Source of the DNA: Sclerodactyla briareus
Lineage: Eukaryota > Echinodermata > Holothuroidea > Dendrochirotida > Sclerodactylidae
DNA length: 64,000 nt
Assembly: GCA_026419785.1 (NCBI GenBank)
Contig: JAODTK010004443.1
Coordinates: 124,001-188,000, forward strand
Direction: 5' to 3'
Shown: positions 11,744 to 24,210 of the stretch, piece by piece
Layout of the letters: each line of letters begins with the position of its first letter
How positions within the stretch are numbered: the stretch's first letter is position 1
The notes under the pieces: generated by a model
What the model saw: only the letters and a program-made list of their open reading frames with translations
Told to the model about the DNA's origin: nothing
Databases searched by the model: none
Position numbers and translations under genes: made by a program

Positions 11744-12700
11744 TCACGTTTGAAAAAGGATCATCGCCCTTGACAAAGACTTTATATCCGTATTCTTGTT
11801 TCTTCTAATCAAGAAATTTATTGATAGCTTTCTTCCAGACACCTCTTTTGTAGCTCTAATTTTCATATTTTGATAATAGCATTTCTTAGCAACAGTTATA
11901 ACAATAGTAAGCCTGTTTCTGAATCTTGTATAGAGTAACTTATTGGCTGCTGTGGGATTTCGAATGAACTCGGTATACATCCGCTGTTTTTGTCTATTAG
12001 GTGTTAGAATTGCAACGGTTATCCAAGGAGATTTGCTATAATTGATCTTCTGTTTAACCCTCATGATTCTGGCACATCCCGTATTTTTCTGATGACGTCT
12101 CCAGAAAATTATCATATGCGTTTCAGGATTGAAGTCTTTAGGCTAAAGGACCATTCCCCATTATAGAGCTCAGTTGTCAAACGTTCAATATTTCTCTGGG
12201 GAGTGTCATGTTCGAAAATATCTGAACATTGTTCTGTATCTTACTCGGTGAAATACAGAATTTGGGATAGTTGTCTGAATCGTCTGTTTCAAACAGCAGA
12301 CCACTCTTGTTGGTTTACACTCGTGTCAGTAAATAGATTATCAATTAGAGATGATGAAACTTGTGTCACTCTGGTAGGTTTATTATCAATGGATTTAATG
12401 AGTGAAGTGAAATACATTCACAAACTCTTACTTACTTTGTGAGGTCGACATTAGAATCCCCCACAATATTTTCTTATTTTCTATGTTCATATTATAGAGA
12501 CAATCATTCAAATGCTCGTTGAAATCATTCAGCTTACCATCGAGTGGTCGATATATTACACCAAAAAGAATGTTTTCCGTTGCATCCTCTCCAATCTCAA
12601 CGAAAATTGTTTCAGTTGCATTTCACTCATCTCAGAAGTTAAGTCGTCAGAAACAGTGTTGACGAAAGGCATTTTTTCTTCCTTTTTGGTAAATGTTTCA
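11744..12700 (-). pseudogene. Non-LTR retrotransposon: APE endonuclease C-terminus and linker
   Basis: Reading down the minus strand, 12590-12455 encodes GVIYRPLDGKLNDFNEHL, the (G/A)xxYRPP segment of APE-type endonucleases. The WGILMSTS that follows stands where GDFNxD is expected. Next, 12400-12290 encodes KPTRVTQVSSSLIDNLFT, the conserved KPTRxxxxSxxLIDxIFxN block. The 123-codon frame 12115-11744 then has SPWITVAIL, YTRFRNRLT and AKKCYYQN, the linker before the RT domain in CR1/Jockey-like LINEs. The order is correct, but frames are broken and the catalytic endonuclease N-terminus is absent. No host function is implied. Confidence 0.8.
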
Positions 12701-12704
12701 TCTT

Positions 12705-13080
12705 CCAGTTGATGATCCGCTTCTTTGATATATGATTGTGTTACGTATCGTCAGAGCACCTCCTTTATCGGCTGATTTGATGGTGATCTCGACATTGTTC
12801 CTCTTTGGTTATGTTCTTCGGTAAATCCTTTGGGTGCTTTCTAGGAGAATTCGTTGACGGGTGCTCTGGCTGCGCCCGTGAAGCTATCGATGTAAATGTT
12901 ACAGCCGTCTTTGGAGTTCAGCTGGATTTTTGAGAGGGTCTTGTGTAAGTTCTGGTCGGCTCTCTTTCCGCAGATTCACTCTTGTCGTGAAACTACTCAC
13001 GTACTTTCACTCTCCATTTGGAGTCCTCAGTGACGGAACACGTCCCAATGGTACCCACAGAACGGGTAGGGCCTACCTGG
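12705..13080 (-). pseudogene. Penelope-like element N-terminal fragment
   Basis: On the minus strand, 12795-12760 reads EITIKSADKGGAL, the I.IK.ADKGGA motif that precedes the RT domain of PLEs. A YIKEAD-like stretch follows after a frameshift. Further upstream, near 12970-12900, FTTRVNLRKESRPELTQDPL resembles the F.RRLRL region at PLE N-termini. The fragment abuts the LINE endonuclease remnant at 12700 on the same strand, so one element probably inserted into the other. Class confidence is good; boundaries are vague. Confidence 0.6.
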
Positions 13081-13729
13081 AGGAGGCGTACTTCACGGTC
13101 GCTGAGTTAGTAGTCGGACAAGTTAGCGATACTGTGCTTGTGATGTTGTGGCATAGTGCTTTGGTTGACTCGTCGGCTTCACTTATTTGGAACCTTTGGA
13201 AGACGAATAATGTAGGAGTGCCCATCGTTGGCCAAGTTGAGAAATTGTCGATCTTTCTCACCTTTCCGTTGAGACTGATGTCAGCTGCTTTTTGTAGGCA
13301 GATTGCAATGGTTCAAAATCCTCTGTGCTTGCATTCCAAAAATGCTATGTCTGTCCTCGCCAGCTTTCGGAAGAGATCCTCATGATGCCGTCGAGCGTAG
13401 AGTCCATTACTGTAGCCAAGGTGAGGAACGTGCATAATGTTAGGTGTTTCCACGTACACACCAGGCTGTAAATATAAAACCGAAACAGGAACATAGTGAC
13501 GATATGTTGTACGAAATTCATTGAAAATCAGAATTTCTTCAGTCCACCTGTAACCTTCTTCAACGATATTGTCATATCAACGCGAGATAAAGCAAAGAAA
13601 GACCCTAAACAGAGAGAATGGATTCAGGAAATGGAACTGATTATTGACAACTTCACCAAATTTGCAAGATCCCACCCGGATACCTTCCTCTCAGATGCTC
13701 CACTATGGAAGTCACCCCTAACATGTCAA

Positions 13730-15765
13730 GTCAGAGAAGACACGCCATGGAGAAACATCGGGCAACCCCGACATTGTCATCTGCCAGGTCTACAATGGAG
13801 GAGTTACCATCCTCAACGTCAGCGATAACATAGAAGAAGCTGATCAACTGATCTACAAGCAGCTACCACGAAATCCATCCAGCACGTAATTAATAACAAA
13901 ATATTGGGATTTCCCGATGACTCCGAGCCACAGGGGTAACACGTCTCAGGGTGAGAGATTCATCCAACGAAAACCCAAACTTGGTATATTCCACACGCCT
14001 CCTAAAATCCATAAGCTTCTTGTCCCGATAAAAAGGCAACGGAAACGTTCCGCGCATCACTGAGAACAACTGCCAACAAGGCGACATTGAACTTGATATC
14101 TTCCAAGTAGCTAAACCGCTAACCAATAATTTCGGGGATCGGTACTCTCAGCGAAGGAGGGCTAGGTTTGATATACTCTATTCTTAATCGTTCGTTATCT
14201 AGCATTTCTAGTTATCTCCAAGACACCGAGAAACCATATCGGTCCTCTTTAGAATGAATCCTTGCTCCACACTAGAGATGTGACTTCTCTGTACACGAAC
14301 ATCTCTCATGCCGATGGTATTCTTGATTGACGAAACTTTTTCATAAAACATTTCGACGACCATGCCATGATCTATGCAAGAAAATCCGAATTTATCGTTT
14401 TTCAGTTCAATGATAAATTTTGCATGCAAACTAAAGGCACTGGGATGGGCACTAAAATTACCCTGTGCTATGCTAACATCTTCCTGAGACAGCTCAAAAC
14501 CGAATTTTGTCATTTCCCTGCAACCCACGCACTACGACAGGTATGTTGATGATATTTTCTTTATCTGGTGCCATGACAAAGATTCCCTCTAGCGATTTTT
14601 AGAGCCACAATCTTGACAAACTTCGTTGGAACACCCCCTAACACTGTCGTATCCAACATTGTATGGGGGGTGTAGATGTAGTTGAAGTATTACACCACGA
14701 AATAGCTATTTCTAGCGCCATGAGTCGTGTGTGGTAGTAGGTAATCCAACAATTCTGTCCAAGATTGTAGCTAACATGCACATGAAAGCATGTTCACTGC
14801 TGAGATATCCAGTGATGTAATACGGTTTCTGGAAGTTGGGCTGGGTGATAACTCGATATCGACTTCAACTTATTACAAACCTAATACCAGCCGCGCCTTC
14901 CTTTTGACAGTTCCAAGAAATCGATGTTTTTGTTTTGTTTTTATCTTTATGGTATGCTTGCCGAGCAGAGGATCGAACCTATTAAAGACCCTGCAAGGGT
15001 GCAGACCTGGATATTTCACCTATTGTCAGCTGCGAATCCCTCGCCAGATACACGGAACGCCTCTTTGGCGGTATCTTAAATGTGGGGGGGGTTAAAAAAA
15101 TAGAAAAACTTAAAAAAATTTTTTTCCCCTGTTCCAATCCCTTGTGCTGAGGGCCAAGCAAATAGGTACCATTTTTAACGTTTTTGGTATGACCCGGTCG
15201 GGAATCGAACCCCGGTCTCCCGGGTGGAAGGCCGACCCTCTACCAACTGTGCTACCCACTCGGTGTACGCAGTCAGTCAGCGTCTCCGACACAAAAGTGT
15301 TTGTTCAGATGCGAATGATTACAATGATAAGTCACTGTCTTGGCTCCTTTTATCCTGACTGCAGGTTACCCTCAGGGTGTTATCATGAATGGAATAGAAA
15401 GGCTGCGGTCCCGCAACGAGCTCTTGCAATACAAACTCAAAACAGTGAGCAACTGTTTCCCATTTGTAATCGATTTCAACCTAGTCATGCTGACTTTATT
15501 TCCACCTTTAAGCGAAATTGTGCCAATCTCAAAGAGGACGGTAGGCTCAAAGGTCCGTTTGACGAACCACCCCTCCTGGCCAAGCGGCATCCCCCTCCCC
15601 CACCTGAGACATATACTTACGTCATCTAAGTTAATGAGCCACAACAATGATGGCGGTAACAGAATGTGCTGGATACGAGGCTGCCGACACTGTAAACAGA
15701 TAACAACTGGCAGCAGCGTATCTATCCCCAGTGTCGGATTCCCCCTTAAGACCCCCACCTCTCAC
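13730..15765 (+). pseudogene. Penelope-like element, decayed, interrupted by a SINE
   Basis: Fragments appear in PLE order: EEADQLIYKQL (about 13832-13865); TPPKIHKLL, the PKIHK block (about 13996-14022); QTKGTGMGTKITLCYANIF, RT motif B (14427-14486); YVDDIFFIW, the catalytic motif C with both aspartates (14542-14568); and IRFLEVGLGDNSISTSTYYK (about 14820-14880). After the SINE come GYPQGV, then RSRNELLQYKLKTVSNCFPF (15366-15470) and CWIRGCRHCKQI (15671-15706), the cysteine motif before the GIY-YIG nuclease. Several frameshifts and stops are present, so it cannot encode a working protein. The GIY-YIG domain itself is missing. Confidence 0.8.
14930..15264 (-). mobile_element. tRNA-derived SINE, type A, inserted in a PLE
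   Basis: The minus strand starts with a tRNA-like head at 15264-15190, with an A-box-like TAGCACAGTTGG and a B box GGTTCGATTCC. The type-A body follows, and the end at about 14950 is CTCGGCAAGCAT followed by ACCATAAAGATAAAAAC. The A-rich centre near 15095-15125 looks expanded. The PLE reading order resumes on the other side, so the SINE is the younger insertion. Copies at 5868-6220 and 49092-49448 are co-terminal. Confidence 0.85.
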
Positions 15766-16177
15766 TAGACACGAGAAATTCAATCACACCATCATCTCAG
15801 TAATCAAATGCTTCTAAAAGGCATAAACCATGATGGCGCCCAAATATTTATTCAAAATGGCTACTAATTCTCAATGTATACCAATAATGCGGTAACTTTT
15901 TAAGGACACGAGTAGGTAGTACCCGAAATGTGTGTAATGCATCCACAAAATTAACAGCATACCTTTTGTACACATATTCTCACTTGCCCCCCGTCGATGG
16001 TGCAATTTCTTCGTTATCGTCATCTGCTTGTACTGCAGTTGTGTTATGACATGACTGGCCAATGCCCTTAGGAGGGGGAGAATGGTAGAAGGGTATCAGT
16101 GACACTTTACAACCAAAATATTCCGGTTCGAAATTCATAAATCTTCCGGACGTGTTTCCCTAGGTGAATGTACTTTG
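15766..16177. other. Unassigned sequence
   Basis: No coding frame, tandem repeat or terminus is recognised between the PLE remnant and repeat C. Confidence 0.4.
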
Positions 16178-18115
16178 CGTTGAGCGAGGTCTTGTCTTCA
16201 CTTCATTGTTCCGCTCACGGCGTAAATCGCGGGGGGGGGGGGGGGAGGGGGTGCGGGGGATGTACCCCCCACCCCCACTTTTGAGGTAGGGGGGATGGCC
16301 TGTACAAACATCCCCCCAGTTTTGTCAGTCCCAATAATTATTTTTGACAATGATATTCATTCATGATTAGACCAATTCTCAAGGCAGCAACTGTCTCAGT
16401 TTAGATTCATCCACTTCATCAACCAAGTTGAATGGTCGAAAATAGTTATATCACAAAAACTATGGGCCAGGTGAATATTGAACAGTATCCACAACTTTTA
16501 ACATTTCGTTAATTATAAATGTAAACCACAACGGGAGAGTCAAGGGCCTGTCCATAAGTTACCCTACATACTTTGTACGCGCGACGCGTCTATAACCCGA
16601 CATTCGATTACCGAATTTTACGAATTTCAACGGTATCTCGCGTGGTTTCGGGATATGAAGATGTATGTGCAGAAAGTCGGATTCACCCAAACTGGAAGGA
16701 AAATTACCACTTATTGCGGCGACTTTTTGTACCCAACATAGAATTTCCGATGGGTCCCACTCGAAATACAATGTTGATTAATATGATTTAAATGAGTAGA
16801 ACACATTGACATTGAATATTCTGAAGTTAGCACTGTGAAATTGCACAGTTTTAATGTGTATGGATGCTGAGAATGACCCATTCAAAACTGTCGAAATTAT
16901 TCTTTCGATGGTTTTCGAATTCTTATACAATTTTCCTCACGGAATTTGCCTAAACAATCCACCGATCAATGTTTTCGAGTAAGGACCACAATATATCTCA
17001 CCTACATCCATGAAAATGGAACTTATATTTAATATTCCACTCTAGGTATATCCCATAACTTTTAATTTCCCGCAGTCCTGGTTTATCTGCATATTCATAT
17101 TGGCGACCTTTTAAATACCGGTAGTACTTCTCATTCACTATCGCTGCTGCCATTTGATTGGGGAAATAGAACGTAAATGAGATTTTGAAACGAACTGCAC
17201 CGACTCTAGAAAGCATGTTGCATTGCTGGTATGCTGGGTATATATAATATCATTTTAAAACATTTTAGGATAACATAATTCGCACAACACAATATGCGCT
17301 GATGCTAAGATCTTGATTGTTTTTTTTTTCTCGCAACACAACACAGGAATGGTGAAAGCAGTGGAAATTGTTTCGGAACAACTTCGCTCGTGGCGTCAGG
17401 AGGATGTTTTCCACAACCTCTTCCAGAGGAGCTCCCCTCCACTGGAGCTCCATCATCATACGCCCATGCGCATGTAACTTGATCGTCCTATCACTTAATT
17501 GGATGTATCAATTTGCCTGTGACTGACGTGGAGGTGATGTCCTGCCCTCATTACCAATAGGTTATGTTGTCTTAGCATATTTAGTCCTTTTCTTGTCGTC
17601 ATTTAACTGATCGAATGTTATATCTTTCAAAAGATTCAACAATTCTCTTTAGCAATTCACAAATCAGTGGACAATATATTCATTTTTGAAGGCTGAGTAA
17701 ACACAGCTGAAAAAACCCTGAAGTGCCGGTTTCCGGCGTCTGGGGAGGTTGTGAGAAGGCAGAAATTATTTTCTTGTACGACGACGCTCCGCGCAACACT
17801 ATGGTGGCGCTCCGTGCTAGATAGTCATCTAGTAAATCATCCCCCCACTTCAAAACAAAAATCTACGTCCCTAGTTCCGCTGTAATGCAGTGGATTTTCT
17901 GGGATTTGCTACGGAATATTTGCATCAAGTCTCGTCGGTCGGCTGTTAGCAGTCACGTTGAACTTGAACTTCCGCTCCTACAGGTTCCGAGAAAGTGGTC
18001 GGGTCCTGGAGATCACTGATCGTCCTTTCGCCTGGGGACGTAAAATGGCGGTCGCGGGAGCAGGTTGTGATTGGTTACACCCCTGCTTCGATATCATCTG
18101 AGTGAGCACTAGTCG
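16178..18115 (+). repeat. Dispersed repeat C, copy 2, split by an insertion
   Basis: The 5' piece 16178-16215 (TGAGCGAGGTCTTG to GTTCCGCT) and the 3' piece 17874-18115 together match the contiguous copy at about 5312-5610. They are separated by an insertion whose flanks repeat GTTCCGCT. Joining the pieces restores the order seen in copy 1, which acts as the empty site. Confidence 0.75.
16216..17873. mobile_element. hAT-like non-autonomous insertion with 8-bp target duplication
   Basis: It is flanked by perfect 8-bp repeats GTTCCGCT at 16208-16215 and 17874-17881. The left end CACGGCGTAAAT followed by a G run resembles, in inverted orientation, the right end, whose reverse complement starts AGGGACGTAGAT and reaches a G run about 15 bases later. 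A GGCGTA-like end followed by poly-G and an 8-bp duplication fits hAT. The interior (frames up to 72 codons) encodes nothing recognisable. The G-run near 16229-16250 may contain sequencing error. Confidence 0.7.
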
Positions 18116-20936
18116 AGAAGAGAAGGCGAGTCATCGCCGGTGCTCATTCACGATCAATACGGCCAGGGTTCCTAGATGGAACCTAATTGGCTTCCTGAAC
18201 CCGTGGAAATCAATCAAATCACTTACAGCTACAAGTCATATTGCACATGATCCCATGTCAAGCAACGTTTCGGATGCCACAGAGATGTCCACCTCTTCAT
18301 GAAATAGTGCTCCGTCTTGTTATTGCCACCCCATTCGGTTTGAGGAAGTTTGTTTCCCATTCATTAAAAGACGGACAATCACCTTGTTAAGTCACAATCT
18401 CGGCTGATTTGATGCAGAAAGGCTGATCAAATGTGATGAGGCAACATAGTTTTTGGAGAATCGATTTAGTGGAACCTGATGTCAATCTCTCAGGCCACTA
18501 TCTGTTTTTGCCGGAGATGTGTATTCATCACAGTTATACACTGTCAACCTGATCTTATTCGGGATGATCAGGGCAACCATATTATCTGTAATACGATCGC
18601 TCTGGTTGTTTGCACTAGTAACCTTGTCAGTTTCCTCCTTTTGTCATGGAGGATCCTGTTCGTTGAGTCATCTCCATATCGCTGCTGGAGTGTTCACCTC
18701 AGATGCTTCATATAGTACCCAATTCCATACATGAACGAGGCCATAATAATTTATTATTGCTGTTGAGGAACTTATTGAAAGCTTCCTCTTCACTTTTCCT
18801 CAAGAAATGACTGAGCACACCGTCGAAGGTATGTCGCTTTTGCATATGCATTTGTCATATGCAAGTCGTACCTGTTCTACAACATTTTCGCCCTTCTTGT
18901 CATTTCTTTTGCATACACAGTTCAAGACTAATGTTCGGAACCCCAGTGTTGATACACTGCTACTGCTCTTTCCCTGTAGGAGTCTTTCATCATGGAAAAC
19001 AGTCTCTGAACAGAACAGACGCTTTGCAGAAGTGATTGAACTTTTTCTTGTGTAATGTTTCCGACATGTTACATGGATTCTCGAAGGTGTTGTTATTTAA
19101 AAGAGACTGTTTTCTCGCTCTATGCTTACGTCCTTTAGCTCCAACTACTATAGTCTCAAATGAGCTTTGTTTGAAGATCATACAAGACACATCCATTGTC
19201 TATGATTGAAGGAGGAAGCAACATATTTATTTAAATGTGTCTGAGGTTTCCATCGAAATGGAATGGTACAACTAGTGTACAACTAGTACAATATGACCTA
19301 ATTCCATTTAGTCGTTTTCGTTCAAATTAATACGGCCTAGCTGTCTATAATGATAGATAAGAAATTGCATCCACGATATTCCAAATGGAACATTTTCGCT
19401 GTCAGGAAATTTACCTCCTGATTTCTGCAGCGTTGCTGTGCGTGAACTGTACAGGAACGTATTTCGCAACTCAACAGTGATTATTTTGAACGTTTCATCT
19501 TTTTGCTAGAACAACAAATTTTGGAGCTCATTGCTCATATTCCATATCAGGTACGTGTTCTCACCCTTAAAAGAATCGTCGAAATCGGTGTAGTTGATAT
19601 TCCAGGAATACAGCACAATTAATGCTTGCTGCCTCTGGATATACTAGCTATTTTATTATTACAAGACTCTTGACGATGCTGAAGAAATTCTGTCTCTTGA
19701 TCCGGTTAGCCGTTAGCAGGACAACGATGGCGACAATTGCTTCGTTCTATGCCTTCATTCCGCTATCGAACTCTATAACGGTCATTCACGTCTTTCTCAG
19801 GTGCGCTATATATTTATAACACTTATCTCGTTGGGTCGACAAGGAGTTCAAATTTACAATGAGGATTTCTTGTCATCTGTTTAATCGGTTATTCATGGCT
19901 GATGAGGAGGATCAGACAATTTTAGTCTATGAAAAGTTGTTGAGAAGTCCCCTAGCGAATTTGTCATGCGTGGTTGCAGCAGCAAAAAACACTTTTGACT
20001 GCAAAAAAGGAAATAGGACGATAATAACTCCTTTTGGATATGCACTCGTAATACACTAATCTGTCAGTTCTTCTCATCTAGAGAGCGGTTTATAAGATTT
20101 TTTCCGTTGAACCATGACCAGTAGATACTAATGACTACTTACATGTTAGGAGGCCGTGTCACAGCACACGCCGTGACTACTAACGACCGAGCGAACATCC
20201 TTACCATCACAGCTAATTTCTTAACGCCCGAGTATTGGAAAGCCGAAGATGAAATTCAGGCATTAATCCTCATCCTAATTACTACGATGAAGATCTTAAT
20301 CTGGGAATGGATCCTAGTACCGGTCATGCCTATCGGTTTATATGACTGGGTCACTTGTGTAATTATATTTAGAATTACCGCCGTTAGTTCAGTCGGTTAC
20401 ATAAAACGCAGTTGTACCACTTGAAGGATATAAACACAACATACTGAGTAGTTCACTTACACTTACACAAGCATTCCTGTACGGTAAGTTCATAACCCCA
20501 ATGGGTTCATTGGAATTGTTGACCTAATCTACAGCTACTAGCGGGCTGGTGGCCCAAAACAAATGGTTTACACAACGGCTGAAGATGTATTGGTCAACTT
20601 TCAAGGATAGAAAACTATAAGGTTTGTGTTTATGTCGATGATTACGTCACCTGAAATTGTAATGAGCAGTATCCCACTTTTCTGTCAATTGAAGTCCTGC
20701 AGACGATATGCTGGTAATATTCGAAAGAGCGATAGCCCCCTCTATTTTTTAGGAACGGCTCCGCCATATCCTCTGCTTTAGCAGGCTACACTATAACGTG
20801 CAATTGTTGTTTTATCAGGCCAGACAAATCCACAATAAAAACGCTATATTCTGTAATATAATGGCGGTTAGTTCACATGGGCCAGCATACAGACAAAAGC
20901 ATGCTATTCAGCTACTGGGTCAATCGTGAGGAAAGT
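18116..20936. other. Unassigned sequence with short ORFs
   Basis: The largest frames (97 codons at 20131-20424 plus strand; 82 at 18807-19055 plus; 68 at 18990-19196 minus) have no domain, signal peptide or repeat I can name and overlap one another. A short local duplication (GTACAACTAGT twice) occurs at about 19265-19290. I see no terminal repeats. It may be a decayed element with no landmark left. Confidence 0.35.
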
Positions 20937-21660
20937 GAGAATAGAATGAGCTACAGAAGGAAGCAGTAAAACAATTGGATAACTACACTACAATGTCAAT
21001 GAAAGCCAGAATGGGGTACGTCACCTGATAGAACAGACCTAGTTCAAAGGTCAGCCAGCTTGATTGATGAGGTCCTGTCGTGTAAAACTGAATTTATCTG
21101 CCAACTGTCATTCACGAGTCACACACTACATCTCTATGACCATCTGAACAGTTTTTGTGCAACGTGATAAAATTTGTGATTGACGGAATATTTGCTGCCA
21201 TGAAACTCAACCTAGCATGAGACTGTCACCATGGCCGAGATTCCTTTGTGTTAATGTTACGTTCCCCGTCAAAGATATTGCATTCGCTGATGACACTTAT
21301 ATTGCTCTTAGCATCCACTGGACATATTTTTAGGAGAGAAAATGAATGAATAATACAAGAGGAAGCGGTAAAACGACTGTATTATTGACCATTAATGTCA
21401 GCGAAAAGCCGGGGTATGATACCCCCGCCGCTGAGAATTGTTGTAAAGGGACCTGCTTGAGACGTCATATTGATTAATGATCTTCCCCGTCTTATAAAAA
21501 ACAAGATTTATCTGCCAACTGTTGTTGATTATTCACAAACTAGCACTCGAAGCTTTCAATTGGCGAACTATTTTCTGCCGCAAATTCCCGATAAGTTTTA
21601 GGGTGTCACTGTAGTCGAGCTAGTTTGCTTGATATTCACTGGGGACAGTGATTCCTTTCT
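20937..21660 (+). repeat. Dispersed repeat D, two tandem copies
   Basis: Units begin at about 20937 and 21338, 400 bp apart. Shared landmarks are AGAGGAAGCGGTAAAAC / AGAAGGAAGCAGTAAAAC, AATGTCA(G/A)(C/T)GAAAGCC, TTTATCTGCCAACTGT and (T/A)TTCAC(A/G)A, in that order. The second unit also resembles 38905-39090. Identity is roughly 70 percent by eye. No coding capacity was seen. Confidence 0.6.
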
Positions 21661-22264
21661 TATCTCTGCTATATGCATGATTATACCCAGGCAGAGCTAA
21701 GTAGATTTCAGTTCGATGTCCCTATATAAAGATATCGACCTTCAAAGTTGTTTGCCTTTGTGCAGAGAAATTCGGTAGAGTCTCTATTTGTGCAACGCTG
21801 CATGACATCCCGCTCTTTCTATTTGATTTCATTATTCTCCACAAAGCATAATATTGTACAGATGAATCCAATAAGGAGGCGAAACTTGTCGAGGTATGTA
21901 CCGCCAATAAAAGCATGCCAGTATTACTCACTAGAGGATGGACACTCGCTGCGCTCGACCAACCACACCGCTCTCCCAACACCACGCCCAATCAGCCTAT
22001 TCCATCGTCCGTATAGCAGGAACCACAGGACTGTCTAAACTGAACAGCTGAAGAGATTCATGAGTACGAACAAATGTACGGGAACATATCTTGTCTATGG
22101 AGTTTTTGATATTTTTCCAGAGCTTATTCCCACAGAAACTAACGTAGTTTTCTCGTATGCTTTCGTATTCTGATGCGGGATTCCCAAAGCATACTTCCTC
22201 CTAGTAGGATTCCTAAGATGAAAATGACCTGACAACGGACGAGAGAGCAGAAGTTAAGACCACT
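21661..22264. other. Unassigned sequence
   Basis: Opposing overlapping frames of 89 and 96 codons at 21722-22038 have no recognised domain. No repeat or terminus was identified. Confidence 0.35.
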
Positions 22265-23380
22265 TATACATCCGACCAATGATATTTTTTATCGGCGCTG
22301 CTCCGAACAATACTACAGTACGAAAGTGTCATGATTATGTTTAGAACATCAGACGGGACAGAATATCTAATACTGTATAAGACCCCTAAAATCTTAATTA
22401 CCTCGTTACACAATTTGTTTTCCTGTTCAGGGTAAAATCAAAGAGAATACCAGGAATGTTGCTGATATTATAAATGGATATAATGATACTATGATTAGAC
22501 GATATTGTGCTGGATGAAAAATACAAATTGCGTTTTACCTTCCTTCAACGACAGCCTGTTTGTCTTATCCCGATCAGAAATGACTTCGATCTCAATGTTA
22601 ATAATATTCGCAGAAAGAGAGGGGTATTGGCATTTGAATAAAATACTAGTATCAGCTGCAAAATGGCAAAACTTCACTTGTCTAAACAATGAAGAAGGTC
22701 CTTAATATGAATTAGAATAGAAGAGGGCCCAAATAAAACAAAAAAATGAAATAATTCCGCGGTTTGCCACAACTTGGCATTGTTGAACTTGCATGCTCTC
22801 ATCGAACAATTTTCTATAACATGAGCTCTCAGCTATCTCAAGTGAGGTTGTGGAGGTATTCTGTAGGTAGTAATAGAACGCCGATTTTTCTCGTGAACAG
22901 ACATGAGCAAGGAACCCGCGATCCACAAGAAACGTCTGTTACCCTGTTTTTAAAGGGCAATACTTCTCGAACTCCTTTGTTAGAACTTTAACGAAACTCT
23001 CATGGGCATAATTAACATTCGTGACATCATAGAGGCAGTTCCAGTCTATATGTTCAACGCATTCAAGCAAATTCTTAATGCTTCTATCACTTTTGCACCT
23101 CTCTAAAGGGGAGCGGTTTTACTATTATGACCCTCCTTACAATTATTCTGAACACAGTATACAGGAAGATGGCCACTCATGTCAGTAACTTCAATACCAG
23201 ATCAGTTGTTATGCAAATGATCGTAGCAGATTATATTATCATGTAGGGTAGCCATGTTTTTGTCATGCGAGTTGGTCTAGTAATGAGAGGTTTGCATGAA
23301 GAGGAATAGATAGTGAAATGATTATCTCTACCATATTGCACAAGAATTAGATTGAAATCACCTGCAATGGAGTTGTCTCC
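22265..23380 (-). pseudogene. Non-LTR retrotransposon remnant (endonuclease and RT pieces)
   Basis: Minus-strand pieces in order are IAGDFNLIL (23370-23340), the GDFN motif of APE endonucleases; TRPTRMTKTWL (about 23285-23250); SGHLPVYCVQNN (about 23180-23145); SIKNLLECVEHIDWNCLYDV and EFEKYCPLK (23095-22950), the usual linker; then QVKFCHFAADTSILF (22680-22636), RT motif C with the catalytic FADD changed to FAAD; ending with a degenerate VLYSIRYSVPSDVLN near 22370. A large part between linker and RT core is deleted. The family is APE-type, CR1/Jockey-like; the element is dead. Confidence 0.75.
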
Positions 23381-23975
23381 ACAGTCCTTATGTTCAAGGA
23401 CGATCGAAAGTCATCAATATAAGGCTTGTGGGAGGTCGTGGGGCGTCTTAGTGCCTATGGTCTCAATGAAGAGGCAGTTAAAAAAAGGCGAATGCATGCA
23501 TAAGATCTGTTCTCCCTTCAAAAGGACCTATCATTACGCATATGAAGACTCACTCCCCCACCTTCCCGATATTGTGAATAAATTTGTAATGTGGAATAGA
23601 AGCTATTTCAATAGGGGAATTGGGTTATTGGAACGTTTCGGAAACGGCTACAACTTCAAATGCATTGCGTAACAAGGGAATACCTTAGTGACTGTGGCTG
23701 TTGATGTGGCAATGCTAAAATCCTCTCTAGTGAGATTTCCATGCTTATTCTTGAAGTTGCTATACAATGGATCTCCTACATTCAGAAGCTCCAGATTGTT
23801 ATCACTCTCTGTTAATTGTTATAACCGGATGTTTTCAGCTCACCATGATGCTGGTTTTACGCTTGTCACCACCTCGCGTCGGCTGTTATAAAGTTTTGTC
23901 TACGACGATGTAATTGTTTTTTTCTCCGCGCCTTTTTCTTTAGCACATTGGGGCACGCTCTTCCCTGCGTCTCAC

Positions 23976-24210
23976 CATAGAGCCTATATTAACAGGAGAG
24001 GCAACGCGTGTAATATATTGGAGCAAAAAAAAATGTCCCCTGGACCCGTACTGACAGACACGTCGTTCACCTTCAGTGCGTTCAAGTGTTAGACCATCTA
24101 CGGTATGTGCTACTCTACCGGGGGCAAATTGAGGCAGAATTTCCTCTGGACACGGAATGACTCGCGGATTACATTTTCGTGCGTTAAATGGTTTGATCAA
24201 CTACAGTGAA
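23976..24210 (+). repeat. Second copy of the 7222-8240 element, partial
   Basis: It begins CATAGAGCCTATATTAAC, equivalent to the terminus of the left-arm insertion. It carries AACGCGTGTAATATATTGGA, a GGGGGCAAATTGAGG-like stretch and ATTTTCGTGCGTTAAATGG. Homology stops at about 24207, where CAGGGGCGTAGCAGG (24222-24236), a hAT-like 5' end, begins. This supports 8240 as the true end of the family. Confidence 0.7.
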
